Source of the DNA: Desulfocapsa sp.
GTDB taxonomy: Bacteria; Desulfobacterota; Desulfobulbia; Desulfobulbales; Desulfocapsaceae
Length of the DNA: 64,000 bases
Assembly (NCBI GenBank): GCA_016765495.1
Contig: JAESPV010000081.1
Span: 22,118 to 86,117, forward strand
Direction: 5' to 3'
The notes under the pieces are model-generated. The model was given only the letters and a program-made list of their open reading frames with translations. It was not told the origin of the DNA and made no database searches. A program made the translations under genes and the position numbers. Position 1 is the stretch's first letter. Every line of letters starts with the position of its first letter. This document shows positions 9,431-17,118 of this stretch, in pieces.

Positions 9431-9560
9431 TTAGGAACGGGAGCTAAATTACTTGAGCATATTACGCTGCAATTTTTTCAAGTACAGGTTGGCGGAACAA
9501 AGGACAAGCAGGTAAACACAGACTCCTTGATGCTCAAGTTATTTAGTGTTCGTTCCTTAA
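9431..9560. repeat. dispersed palindromic repeat, copy A (long form)
   Basis: A 130-bp element bounded by imperfect inverted repeats of about 30 bases: TTAGGAACGGGAGCTAAATT at the left and the complement of TTAAGGAACGAACACTAAAT at the right, each continuing into (A)ACTTGAGCAT. Inside, on the minus strand, is GGAGTCTGTGTTTACCTGCT. The same ends and core recur at 11075-11230, 21992-22050 and 38485-38563. Resembles a MITE or REP-type element; no transposase seen nearby. Confidence 0.7.
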
Positions 9561-9627
9561 GAACCAAAACAGGGGATAACCCACTATTGTTTCAATAGAG
9601 GGAATCTCGCCCATTCACCCTCAAATT

Positions 9628-10626
9628 TCAAAAGAGTTCTTTTTTTGTGTGCACCATCCGTTCCTGAAGCATCAAATCTGCAAGTACAATGGCTGTTGCA
9701 CATTCAATCACCACAGGAATTCTTATCGCAATACAGACATCGTGACGCCCTTCTATCAGCAGGGTGGAAACGGTTTTTTCTTTGAAATTATATGTCTCCT
9801 GAGGCAAGCCAACACTGGACGTTGGTTTAATGGGTACCCGAAAAATAATATCATTCCCATTGGTGATGCCACCATTTATGCCACTGGCATAATTCGTGGC
9901 TGTTTTTCCATATTCATCAGTGATACAATCATTGTGTTCACTGCCCTTCATGGAGGCCGATGCAAATCCAGAGCCAAATTCAATTCCACGGGTAGCTGGC
10001 ACTGCAAAAATCATATGAGCAATTAAGGCTTCCGCTGAATCAAAAAACGGCTCACCAAGCCCCACCGGCATATTAGTACATCGACATTCAATAAGACCAC
10101 CGATGGAATCTTTAGCATCTATTGCCGCCTCCACAGCTGCTGCTATGTCTTGGCTACCACCGGCTTCAATAAGCGTAGCAGAGACTGAGATTGCACCAAT
10201 AATTTTCTTGGCAACAACTCCTGCGGCAACAATCCCCAAGGTAATTCGGCCTGAAAAATGACCGCCGCCTCTTGGATCATTAAAACCGCCATACTTTTGC
10301 TGAGCCGTATAATCTGCATGCCCCGGCCGTGGCTGGTCCCAGAGATTGGAATAATCATCCGATTTAATATTGGTGTTCTCAAAAACAATGGTGAGCGGCG
10401 CTCCTGTTGTTTTTCCTTGAAACACTCCTGAGACAATAGTGGGAATATCGGGTTCCACTCGTGGAGTTGTACCACGACCACCAGCACGCCTCCGTGCGAA
10501 ATCCTTTTTCAAATCATCTTCGACCAGCGATATTCCCGGAGGGCAGCCATCAATCACCACACCAATTTGAATACCATGACTTTCACCAAAAATTGAGACC
10601 CTAAACATACGACCAAAACTATTCAT
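9628..10626 (-). CDS. aroC: chorismate synthase
   Basis: 332 residues. Converts 5-enolpyruvylshikimate-3-phosphate to chorismate using reduced FMN. Family signatures: FRVSIFGESHG near the N-terminus, RPGHADYTAQQKYG, DPRGGGHFSGRIT, and near the C-terminus GRHDVCIAIRIPVVIE. The last differs from the usual GRHDPC-x-x-RA. The ATG at 10626 matches the normal N-terminus (MNSFGRMF); a nine-residue extension is unlikely. Slightly short for the family. It stands alone between unrelated neighbours. Confidence 0.95.
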   Translation of the reverse strand: MNSFGRMFRVSIFGESHGIQIGVVIDGCPPGISLVEDDLKKDFARRRAGGRGTTPRVEPDIPTIVSGVFQGKTTGAPLTIVFENTNIKSDDYSNLWDQPRPGHADYTAQQKYGGFNDPRGGGHFSGRITLGIVAAGVVAKKIIGAISVSATLIEAGGSQDIAAAVEAAIDAKDSIGGLIECRCTNMPVGLGEPFFDSAEALIAHMIFAVPATRGIEFGSGFASASMKGSEHNDCITDEYGKTATNYASGINGGITNGNDIIFRVPIKPTSSVGLPQETYNFKEKTVSTLLIEGRHDVCIAIRIPVVIECATAIVLADLMLQERMVHTKKELF

Positions 10627-10852
10627 AACGACACCCCCCCGTATAACATGCACATCTTATATCGCATATTGTCTGAAAAAAGCTTTCCCTTCAAGCTCAC
10701 CCGCCATTCCGATCCGTTGATAAAGGGAGCTGATTTGCAGTATATAACGTACCTTTAAAAAATGCTATTTCTCTCCAGTGACCACCAGCGTTAATCTAAT
10801 TTTTTGTCATTCACCAGTTACACTGAACCATCAGCGTTCGCCGCGAAACATA

Positions 10853-10866
10853 TCGAAACGTTTCGA
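10853..10866. promoter_or_regulatory. 14-bp palindrome, possible activator site
   Basis: Perfect dyad TCGAAACGTTTCGA, followed about 15 bases later by CCGTTTCGG, so the GAAAC/GTTTC half site occurs repeatedly between 10842 and 10887. It lies about 105-120 bases upstream of a sigma-54-like promoter, the usual distance for an enhancer-binding protein. The activator encoded at 15384 is a candidate ligand. Inference. Confidence 0.4.
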
Positions 10867-10969
10867 CACACGAGTGTTCCGTTTCGGTTCACACGTCGCT
10901 TGGGTTCCCTCCCCTACCGACAACACATAACACCATGAAACAACATCACTTATTAGATTATTCCAATTA

Positions 10970-10985
10970 TGGCACCCTTCATGCT
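10970..10985 (+). promoter_or_regulatory. candidate sigma-54 promoter
   Basis: TGGCACCCTTCATGCTA has GG and GC separated by exactly ten bases and matches the -24/-12 consensus TGGCAC-N5-TTGCT with one mismatch in the -12 box. It would start transcription near 10996, upstream of the first response regulator of the signalling cluster, and reads through repeat copy C. Confidence 0.45.
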
Positions 10986-11074
10986 ACCCCAAGAACAAAA
11001 TGAATTGCACCAGAGTGGGACTCCACTAACCTGTTTACCGGTTCAACCGAAAATAGTACAGTTCACTGGATAAT

Positions 11075-11230
11075 GAATGGGAACAAAGAGCAAGTAAGAC
11101 GTTCAAGCCAACTCACGTATGTCCCCAAGTACCTTATCAAAATCATTGTAGACAAGACAAAGCAGGTAAACGTAGACTCCGAGAAAATGATTTGCAAAGA
11201 TCTAAAACAATCCATTAGAAATGGGAGCTG
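11075..11230. repeat. dispersed palindromic repeat, copy C (divergent)
   Basis: In minus-strand orientation it holds TCGGAGTCTACGTTTACCTG (the shared core) and ends with TTGAACGTCTTACTTGCTCT followed by TTGTTCCCATTC, which matches copy D at 22013-22045 in most positions. The right end overlaps the ribosome binding site GGGAG of the gene at 11234, so the insertion may have supplied that signal. Confidence 0.6.
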
Positions 11231-11233
11231 AAC

Positions 11234-12451
11234 ATGTCCTCAATCGCACTTTTTAACACTATTTTTATTGAAGAAAAAAAAGTCAGAGAACGACTTGCAG
11301 CGACAACTGACTTTCGAATTCTTCAAGATACTCATATCATAAGTGAAGTATCCCGGAAATACAGCATCGGTGGAGAGAAAGTGGAACGTGCACTCTACGG
11401 CCCGCAGTCAGTTTTTAACAGATTCACCCTGGAACGGGAACGAATCACTGCGTACCTTAAAGTGATTGTGGCAAACCACCTGAAATCTTCAGGCATTATC
11501 TATTCGGGCCATATTGCCCTACTTATTCCCTCCACCGTAACCCATGTTTTACGAGTGGGGCTATTTGATAAAACGAGTAATCGTATTCAGCGTGCACTGA
11601 AAGAGGGACTCACAGAAAAGAATACGCTGAAAGTCATCAAGAAAAACGACACCAGCGCTGCAAACTGGGCAGACTATCTTTACAAAAAAGAAATGAGTGA
11701 CCCTTCCCTGTACGACATCATTGTCCCCATGGGAGACCATTCCCCAGAATCCGCAGTGCAGTTAATCCTGGAAAACTACCATAAGCCAGCAGTTCTTGAG
11801 CAGGAAACATCCCGCCAGGCGGTTGAAGATATGGCGATCAGTGCCCAAGTTGAATTGGCACTTGTTGAAAAGGGCTACACCACTGAAGTAAAAAGCTTTG
11901 ACGGAGAAATCACTCTGCTCGTAAACAAGAGTGTGGCCAACTTTGCAAAACTTGCATCCACTCTTACTGCAATAGCAGAAAGTGTGGATGGAGTCCGTGA
12001 AGTTCAAGTGCTTACTGGTAAAGAGTATCACGTATCAATCTACAGGAATCAGGAATTCACTCTCCCTCCAAAGGTATTATTGGTTGACGATGAACAGGAA
12101 TTCGTCCAAACTCTTTCAGAACGCCTCAACACACGTAACTATGGCTCATATCCTGTCTTTACAGGTGAACACGCCCTGGAATTCTTAGAGAACGAACTTC
12201 CTGATGTTATGGTTCTGGATTTAAAAATGCCTGGAATAAGTGGAGTAAATGTCCTTCGCAAGACAAAAGCACTTAACCCGGAAATTGAGGTTATCATTCT
12301 CAGCGGTCACGGTTCCGAGGAAGACAAAAAAATATGTATGGACCTTGGCGCCTACGCCTATTTGCACAAACCAGTGGATATTACGCAGCTGACCGAAATC
12401 ATAGATGAAGCACATGCTAAGGTCGCCGCAGCTAAAATGACTCATATATAA
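11234..12451 (+). CDS. response regulator with N-terminal cytidylate-kinase-like domain
   Basis: 405 residues. Residues 1-185 resemble the cytidylate-kinase-like family in overall pattern, with VLRVGLFDKTSNRIQRALKE and DPSLYDIIVPMGD, but the N-terminal nucleotide-binding glycines are missing, so catalysis is doubtful. Residues about 190-270 form a small alpha/beta (BON-like) domain. Residues 278-400 are a receiver domain with VDDEQE, phosphorylatable Asp in VMVLDLKMPG, and Lys in LHKPVD. No DNA-binding domain, so output is probably protein-protein. First gene of the signalling and transport cluster. The kinase-like assignment is moderate. Confidence 0.75.
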   Translation: MSSIALFNTIFIEEKKVRERLAATTDFRILQDTHIISEVSRKYSIGGEKVERALYGPQSVFNRFTLERERITAYLKVIVANHLKSSGIIYSGHIALLIPSTVTHVLRVGLFDKTSNRIQRALKEGLTEKNTLKVIKKNDTSAANWADYLYKKEMSDPSLYDIIVPMGDHSPESAVQLILENYHKPAVLEQETSRQAVEDMAISAQVELALVEKGYTTEVKSFDGEITLLVNKSVANFAKLASTLTAIAESVDGVREVQVLTGKEYHVSIYRNQEFTLPPKVLLVDDEQEFVQTLSERLNTRNYGSYPVFTGEHALEFLENELPDVMVLDLKMPGISGVNVLRKTKALNPEIEVIILSGHGSEEDKKICMDLGAYAYLHKPVDITQLTEIIDEAHAKVAAAKMTHI

Positions 12452-12501
12452 CAGCAACACGTAACTTTCAATTTCCTAAACCAGGCAAGAGAGGAGAACA
12501 C

Positions 12502-12942
12502 ATGGAAGATTCATGGGCAGCAAAGATCTTACTCGTAGATGATGAAGAAGAGTTTATTGATCTTATGTCTCAGCGGCTTGAAACCAGAGGGCTCAAGGTC
12601 GTCGCCGTGTCATGCGGTGAAGCAGCTGTGACTACTGTAGCAGATCAAAGTTTTGATGTCGCCGTTGTAGACTTGGCCATGCCAGGTATTGACGGCATTG
12701 AAACACTAAAGCAGATCAAAGAAGCACGACCGGATATTCAAGTAATTATGCTGACCGGGCAGGCAACTGTAAAAAGCGGTATCGAAGCCATGAAGCATGG
12801 TGCAACCGATTTCCTTGAAAAACCAGTGGATCTCAATGTGCTGATGGACAAAATATGGGTGGCAAAAAAAGAACGAATGCGTTCTCTGGAAAAAAAGTCC
12901 AATGATGAAATGAAAAACATCATGAAAAGTAAAAGCTGGTAA
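12502..12942 (+). CDS. single-domain response regulator
   Basis: 146 residues: a receiver domain with acidic pair DDEEE, phospho-acceptor Asp in VAVVDLAMPGID, Thr in MLTGQAT and Lys in FLEKPVD, then a short basic tail. No output domain, so CheY/Spo0F-like. Located 50 bases after the previous regulator with an AGAGGAG site. The last codons lie inside a 23-bp perfect inverted repeat. Partner kinase is probably the one at 17115 in this cluster. Confidence 0.9.
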   Translation: MEDSWAAKILLVDDEEEFIDLMSQRLETRGLKVVAVSCGEAAVTTVADQSFDVAVVDLAMPGIDGIETLKQIKEARPDIQVIMLTGQATVKSGIEAMKHGATDFLEKPVDLNVLMDKIWVAKKERMRSLEKKSNDEMKNIMKSKSW

Positions 12943-12982
12943 AAATCTGTTTCTCACAAGAGAAACAGATTTTTACCAGCTT
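12933..12982 (+). terminator. 23-bp perfect hairpin at the end of the response regulator
   Basis: AAGCTGGTAAAAATCTGTTT-CTC (12933-12955) pairs perfectly with 12960-12982 across an ACAA loop. The stop codon lies inside the left arm. There is no U-tract afterwards, so it may be a partial terminator or mRNA-stability element rather than a classical terminator. Confidence 0.65.
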
Positions 12983-13107
12983 AAACTGTGTACGAGAGAT
13001 AAGGAACGGGAACGCCATACCCCCCGAACAGGTTTCGTGCATCCATTGGCATCCGCAGAGTACAAGAGATTGATTGTAAGGAAGCATTGAAAAGGAGAAA
13101 AGAAATT

Positions 13108-13644
13108 ATGACCGACAAAACAGTACTTATAGGGGATATACTCATCCCTTTGGATCGCTATCCGCACCTGAATGAGAATCAGACCCTGCAAGAGGCGATA
13201 GAGGCAGTTATTGCTTTCCGTACAGAGCAACAGGATCGCCTGCACTGCGCCGGTATTTTAGTAGTTAATGACAAGAATGAACTCGTTGGAAGACTCTCAC
13301 TCATTGACATTCTACACGGATTGATACCACGTCTTGTTGATACCAGCAAGCTCCATAAGTTTGAGGGAAAAGAGGTAGAATATCATGACCTTGCATTCCT
13401 TTATGAAGATAACACCTCCGCGGAATGCGAGAAAACTCAGAAGAACCCTATCAAACCGCTATTGACGGCGATTGATTTCTCACTGCCAGCTGATACCCAT
13501 ATCCTACAAGCCCTGGTAATGATGACACATCGAAACGATTTTAACGTTCCTGTAACCGATAACGGAAACATTATCGGCGTTCTGTGTCTTGAGGAAATAT
13601 TTAATGCGATGTGCGCCACCTACTGTGGTATCGAAATACAGTAA
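13108..13644 (+). CDS. CBS-domain protein
   Basis: 178 residues with two CBS motifs (roughly 10-70 and 120-175); GILVVNDKNELVGRLSLID and FNVPVTDNGNIIGVLCLEEI are the typical strand-helix signatures. Such pairs bind adenosyl nucleotides and gate transporters or enzymes. The ATG at 13108 has an AAAGGAGA site; an upstream TTG start is less likely. It directly precedes, by 20 bases, the SLC13 permease gene and may regulate it. Confidence 0.85.
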   Translation: MTDKTVLIGDILIPLDRYPHLNENQTLQEAIEAVIAFRTEQQDRLHCAGILVVNDKNELVGRLSLIDILHGLIPRLVDTSKLHKFEGKEVEYHDLAFLYEDNTSAECEKTQKNPIKPLLTAIDFSLPADTHILQALVMMTHRNDFNVPVTDNGNIIGVLCLEEIFNAMCATYCGIEIQ

Positions 13645-13664
13645 TTTCAAAAGAGGATATGCTA

Positions 13665-15161
13665 ATGACTGATGCAGAGTCTCCAACGATGAGCCTTCCT
13701 GAGGCCAAAGAGCCTTTCAATATAAAACGGCTTCTATTTATGTTCCTGGGCATTGGGCTGTTTTGCTTTGTCTATTACTGTCCCCCATGGCCGGATGCCA
13801 TTGATCCCATGGGTGAACATTTCGTCCTGAGCCAGCAGGCAAAGGGGGCGATTGGTGTTTTTCTACTGGCTGCCACCTGGTGGGTTTTTGAAGTTGTGCC
13901 CATTGGTGTTACAAGTTTAACCATTGGTGTGCTCCAGGCACTTTTCATGATCCGTGACCCAAAGGTTGCATTTAAAGACTTCATGGATCCGTCCGTCCTT
14001 TTTATCTTTGGCTCTATTGTCATTGGTATGGTTTTCACCAAAACTGGTCTGACCAAGCGCATCGCCTATAAAATGCTCTCCATTGTTGGCGAGAGAACAA
14101 GCATGATTTATCTGGGCTGCTTTGTTATGACTGCAGCACTAACCCATGTCATGGCACATACCGCAGTTGCCGCCACCATGTTTCCGCTGTTAATGGCTAT
14201 TCACGCGCTCTATTCCGATGACGACGACCCCACCAGGTTTGGAAAAGGTCTTTTTATTGGTATGGCTTATGTGGCCGGTGCCGGCAGTATTGTCACCCTG
14301 CTTGGTGCAGCACGTGGTGCTGTAGCCCTTGGTTTTTACAAAGACATTATGAATATAGACATCAGCTTTTTTAAGCTGACCTGGTACATGTTCCCCATTG
14401 GTTGGATTATGACTTTTGTACTTTGGGGATTTTTCATGCTTTTTTTCAAACCTGAACGAGAACGAATCCCCGGTTTAAAAGACAAAGCAAAACGGATGTA
14501 TAGCGAACTTGGCAGCTGGAGCTCGAAGGAAATCATAACTGCATCCATTGTTATTATTACCATTCTGGTAATTGCCCTGAAAAATTTCATCCCTGCCCTT
14601 GCCGGGTTGCACAAAACAGGCATTCTACTATGCTCCACCATCGGTTTTTTCCTCTTTAATATTCTTGATGTGGATGATCTGGAGGAAATTCCCTGGAACA
14701 TTATCCTTCTTTTTGCCGGTGCCATGTCTATCGGTTTCTGTCTCTGGGAGACCGGAGCTGCAAAATGGATGGCTGTAAACTGGTTGGTACTTTTTCAAAG
14801 TGCACCTCCCATTGTTTTTATCCTTGGCATGGCTTTCTTTGTCATGATGATGACCAACTTCATTATGAACGTGGCGGCCATTGCTATCTCCCTGCCGGTT
14901 GCACTTGTCATTGCTCCGTATCTTGGAGTAGGTGGTGAGGTTATTCTTTTCTCCGCTCTCGTTGTTGCCGGTATGCCATTCCTGTTGCTCGTAGGTGCTG
15001 CGCCCAATGCGATTGCATACAATTCCAAGCAGTTTACTACAGCTGAGTTCTTCCTATGGGGGCTTCCTGCCAGTGCAATCCTCATGCTGGTTACCTGGCT
15101 TGCAGTTGCAGTTATCTGGCCTATAATGGGGATGGAAATCTATGTTCCAAGAGTAATGTAA
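13665..15161 (+). CDS. SLC13/DASS-family anion permease
   Basis: 498 residues, about 12 helices, divalent-anion:Na+ symporter type. Two pseudo-repeats with substrate-loop motifs are visible: THVMAHTAVAATMFPLLMA in the first half and MTNFIMNVAAIAISLPVALV in the second, followed by VGAAPNAIAYNS. The family transports sulfate or di/tricarboxylates with Na+. In a presumed sulfate-dependent organism sulfate is plausible, but substrate is inference. I chose the ATG at 13665 for its AAGAGGA site; ATG 13659 is also possible. Central gene of the cluster, followed by a hairpin terminator. Confidence 0.85.
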   Translation: MTDAESPTMSLPEAKEPFNIKRLLFMFLGIGLFCFVYYCPPWPDAIDPMGEHFVLSQQAKGAIGVFLLAATWWVFEVVPIGVTSLTIGVLQALFMIRDPKVAFKDFMDPSVLFIFGSIVIGMVFTKTGLTKRIAYKMLSIVGERTSMIYLGCFVMTAALTHVMAHTAVAATMFPLLMAIHALYSDDDDPTRFGKGLFIGMAYVAGAGSIVTLLGAARGAVALGFYKDIMNIDISFFKLTWYMFPIGWIMTFVLWGFFMLFFKPERERIPGLKDKAKRMYSELGSWSSKEIITASIVIITILVIALKNFIPALAGLHKTGILLCSTIGFFLFNILDVDDLEEIPWNIILLFAGAMSIGFCLWETGAAKWMAVNWLVLFQSAPPIVFILGMAFFVMMMTNFIMNVAAIAISLPVALVIAPYLGVGGEVILFSALVVAGMPFLLLVGAAPNAIAYNSKQFTTAEFFLWGLPASAILMLVTWLAVAVIWPIMGMEIYVPRVM

Positions 15162-15168
15162 GAGAGAG

Positions 15169-15203
15169 TGACATGCCGGCTGCCTGTGTTGTCCGGCATG
15201 TCA
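15169..15203 (+). terminator. hairpin terminator after the SLC13 permease
   Basis: TGACATGCCGG (15169-15179) pairs with CCGGCATGTCA (15193-15203) around a 13-base loop, eight bases after the stop codon. Followed by only a short T stretch, so efficiency is uncertain. Confidence 0.7.
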
Positions 15204-15324
15204 TTTACCAGACAAAATTATTTTCAAACTCGAAAAAAAGGAAACGCGTTTAAGACGATCATCTTCCTCAAGGAGAAAAGCATATACGTGAATACTATAA
15301 TCCAGTACTGTAGTTTCATATATG

Positions 15325-15368
15325 GTTCCATATTGGAACAGAGTTGAGCCTTTTCAGGGAAATTTCCC
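15325..15368. promoter_or_regulatory. two palindromes upstream of the sigma-54 activator gene
   Basis: GTTCCATATTGGAAC (15325-15339) is a perfect 15-base dyad, and GGGAAATTTCCC (15357-15368) a perfect 12-base one. Both lie in the 222-bp gap before the gene at 15384 and look like operator sites, possibly for autoregulation. No supporting promoter consensus was found. Confidence 0.35.
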
Positions 15369-15383
15369 CCTCACGTGTAAAAA

Positions 15384-16751
15384 ATGAAGATTGATTCAAC
15401 ACTCCAAAACATACCTGTCTTGGGTGAGTTGCTAAATGGTATTCCTAGTGGCATTGCCATTCTGGATACAAATCTGTGCATTGTCACGATGAATCGGTTC
15501 CTTGAAGCCATGACCGGATATGTCACAGATGAGGCAAAGGGCGTCTATGCTGAGTTTATCCTGCGCTCAAATATTGGCAGCAAAAACCAGGTATGGAAGG
15601 AAGTGCTTGAAAGCGGGAAATCAGTTGCAATTGATGGCAACATTATCAATTGCCGCAGGAAAAAAATCCCCATCCTTTTCAACCTTACCCGTCTTCATGA
15701 CACCAAAGGGGAACCCATTGGTGTTCTCATTGTTTTAGAAGACAGTTCAGTTGCAAAAGGAGATGTTTCCAAACATCAGGACAATTCCATAACCACTGGA
15801 ATCCTTGGTCACAGCCCACAGATAGAAAAAGTCTTTAAGCTGATGTCTGTTCTTGCCCGCACCGACGCCTCGGTACTGATTACAGGAAAAACGGGAACCG
15901 GAAAAGACATGATCGCCGAGGCACTGCACAAATCGTCACAGCGAGCAAGGCAGCCGTTTATCAAGGTTAACTGTGGTGCACTCCCCGAAGCACTGCTTGA
16001 GTCTGAACTCTTTGGACATGTCAAAGGGGCTTTTACCGGTGCTGTAAATGAAACCGTTGGTATGTTTCGCCTTGCTGATAAGGGAACGATTTTTCTCACG
16101 GAGATAGGCGACCTTTCCCTCCCCCTGCAGGTAAAACTTCTTTCCGTATTGGATGATCGTGAATTTTTTCCGGTTGGAGGAAGTAAAAAGGTAAAAGTTG
16201 ATGTGCGCATCATTGCTGCAACCCATCGCTCACTCAGGCAGGAGGTGCAGGAGGGTAATTTCAGGGAAGATCTTTTTTACCGACTTAATGTGCTACATCT
16301 GCATATCCCCTCTCTTTGGGAACGTGAAGGTGATATCCGTCTGCTACTTGATCATTTCCTGCGACAGTTCAGTGTGAATCTTGGCAAGAACATTACCGGT
16401 TTTACCAGGGAAGCAATTGAAATTTTAAGCAACTATTCTTTCCCTGGAAACGTTCGAGAACTACGCAACATTGCAGAATATTCGGCCAACATCTGCCAAA
16501 GCAACAGGGTTAAAGCAAAAGATCTCCCACAGTATTTATTGCGGCCAGCACCCTCAATCACAGCCTCTCCCTCACCTCCTGTTGCCCCCACCCCCGTGGA
16601 AAACATAAGCGGAGAATGGGCAGGAATCGAAAAAGAAATGATCCTGAATGCCTTGCGTACCAGCGGGGGAAACCGTACCAAAGCGGCAGAAATACTGGGA
16701 TGGGGGAGAACAACCCTTTGGCGGAAACTCAAAAAACACGATATAGCCTGA
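15384..16751 (+). CDS. sigma-54-dependent activator (PAS-AAA-Fis)
   Basis: 455 residues. PAS sensor domain at about 10-125, AAA+ sigma-54 interaction domain at about 140-375, Fis-type helix-turn-helix at the C-terminus (GGNRTKAAEILGWGRTTLWR). The sigma-54 contact loop GAFTGA is intact. Walker A reads GKTGTGKD. The Walker B strand reads GTIFLTEIGD, where FLDE is normal, so the metal-binding Asp is replaced by Thr. Arginine fingers in DVRIIAATHR and FREDLFYRL look intact. No receiver domain, so the signal probably comes through PAS. Confidence 0.9.
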   Translation: MKIDSTLQNIPVLGELLNGIPSGIAILDTNLCIVTMNRFLEAMTGYVTDEAKGVYAEFILRSNIGSKNQVWKEVLESGKSVAIDGNIINCRRKKIPILFNLTRLHDTKGEPIGVLIVLEDSSVAKGDVSKHQDNSITTGILGHSPQIEKVFKLMSVLARTDASVLITGKTGTGKDMIAEALHKSSQRARQPFIKVNCGALPEALLESELFGHVKGAFTGAVNETVGMFRLADKGTIFLTEIGDLSLPLQVKLLSVLDDREFFPVGGSKKVKVDVRIIAATHRSLRQEVQEGNFREDLFYRLNVLHLHIPSLWEREGDIRLLLDHFLRQFSVNLGKNITGFTREAIEILSNYSFPGNVRELRNIAEYSANICQSNRVKAKDLPQYLLRPAPSITASPSPPVAPTPVENISGEWAGIEKEMILNALRTSGGNRTKAAEILGWGRTTLWRKLKKHDIA

Positions 16752-16764
16752 GGAAACAATATCT

Positions 16765-17118
16765 ATGAAAATTATGATTAGTACTCGTGGTGACTTCGTC
16801 TCTCCCCGTTTTGATTTAAGTTCTGAGGTCACCATAGCAACATGTTATGACCAACAACTCATGGAAGAACCACGGACACTTATTTTATCCGAAATTTCTG
16901 CCGAAATACTTTGTGATCTGGCTTTGAAAGAAAATGTTGCGATTATTATCTGCGGGGGAATTCAAGAAGAGCATTATCAGTTTTTGACCTGGAAAAAAAT
17001 AACGGTCATTGATGCTGTAGTCGGCCCCTATGCCGATGCTTTGCGGCTGGCAATGGAAAACCAGCTCCAATCAGGAACCATATTGCCTGGAGTAAAATCA
17101 AGAGAGGTAGCGTCATGA
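16765..17118 (+). CDS. NifX/NifB-like (dinitrogenase Fe-Mo cofactor family) protein
   Basis: 117 residues with the Nitro_FeMo-Co fold pattern: STRGDFVSPRFDLSSEV at the start and VAIIICGGIQEEHYQFL in the middle, ending with a helix containing GPYADALRLAME. Members outside nitrogen fixation bind metal clusters or act with regulators. Sits between the sigma-54 activator and a sensor kinase, and overlaps the kinase by four bases, so it likely works in the same signalling path. No nif genes nearby. Function inferred from context only. Confidence 0.75.
   Translation: MKIMISTRGDFVSPRFDLSSEVTIATCYDQQLMEEPRTLILSEISAEILCDLALKENVAIIICGGIQEEHYQFLTWKKITVIDAVVGPYADALRLAMENQLQSGTILPGVKSREVAS

Noticed and set aside
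12961..13040. Fifth copy of the dispersed repeat
   Set aside because: Only TAAGGAACGGGAAC resembles an end; core and second end are missing.
15330..15348. Possible sigma-54 promoter TTGGAACAGAGTTGAGC before the activator gene
   Set aside because: GG and GC are separated by eleven bases rather than ten.
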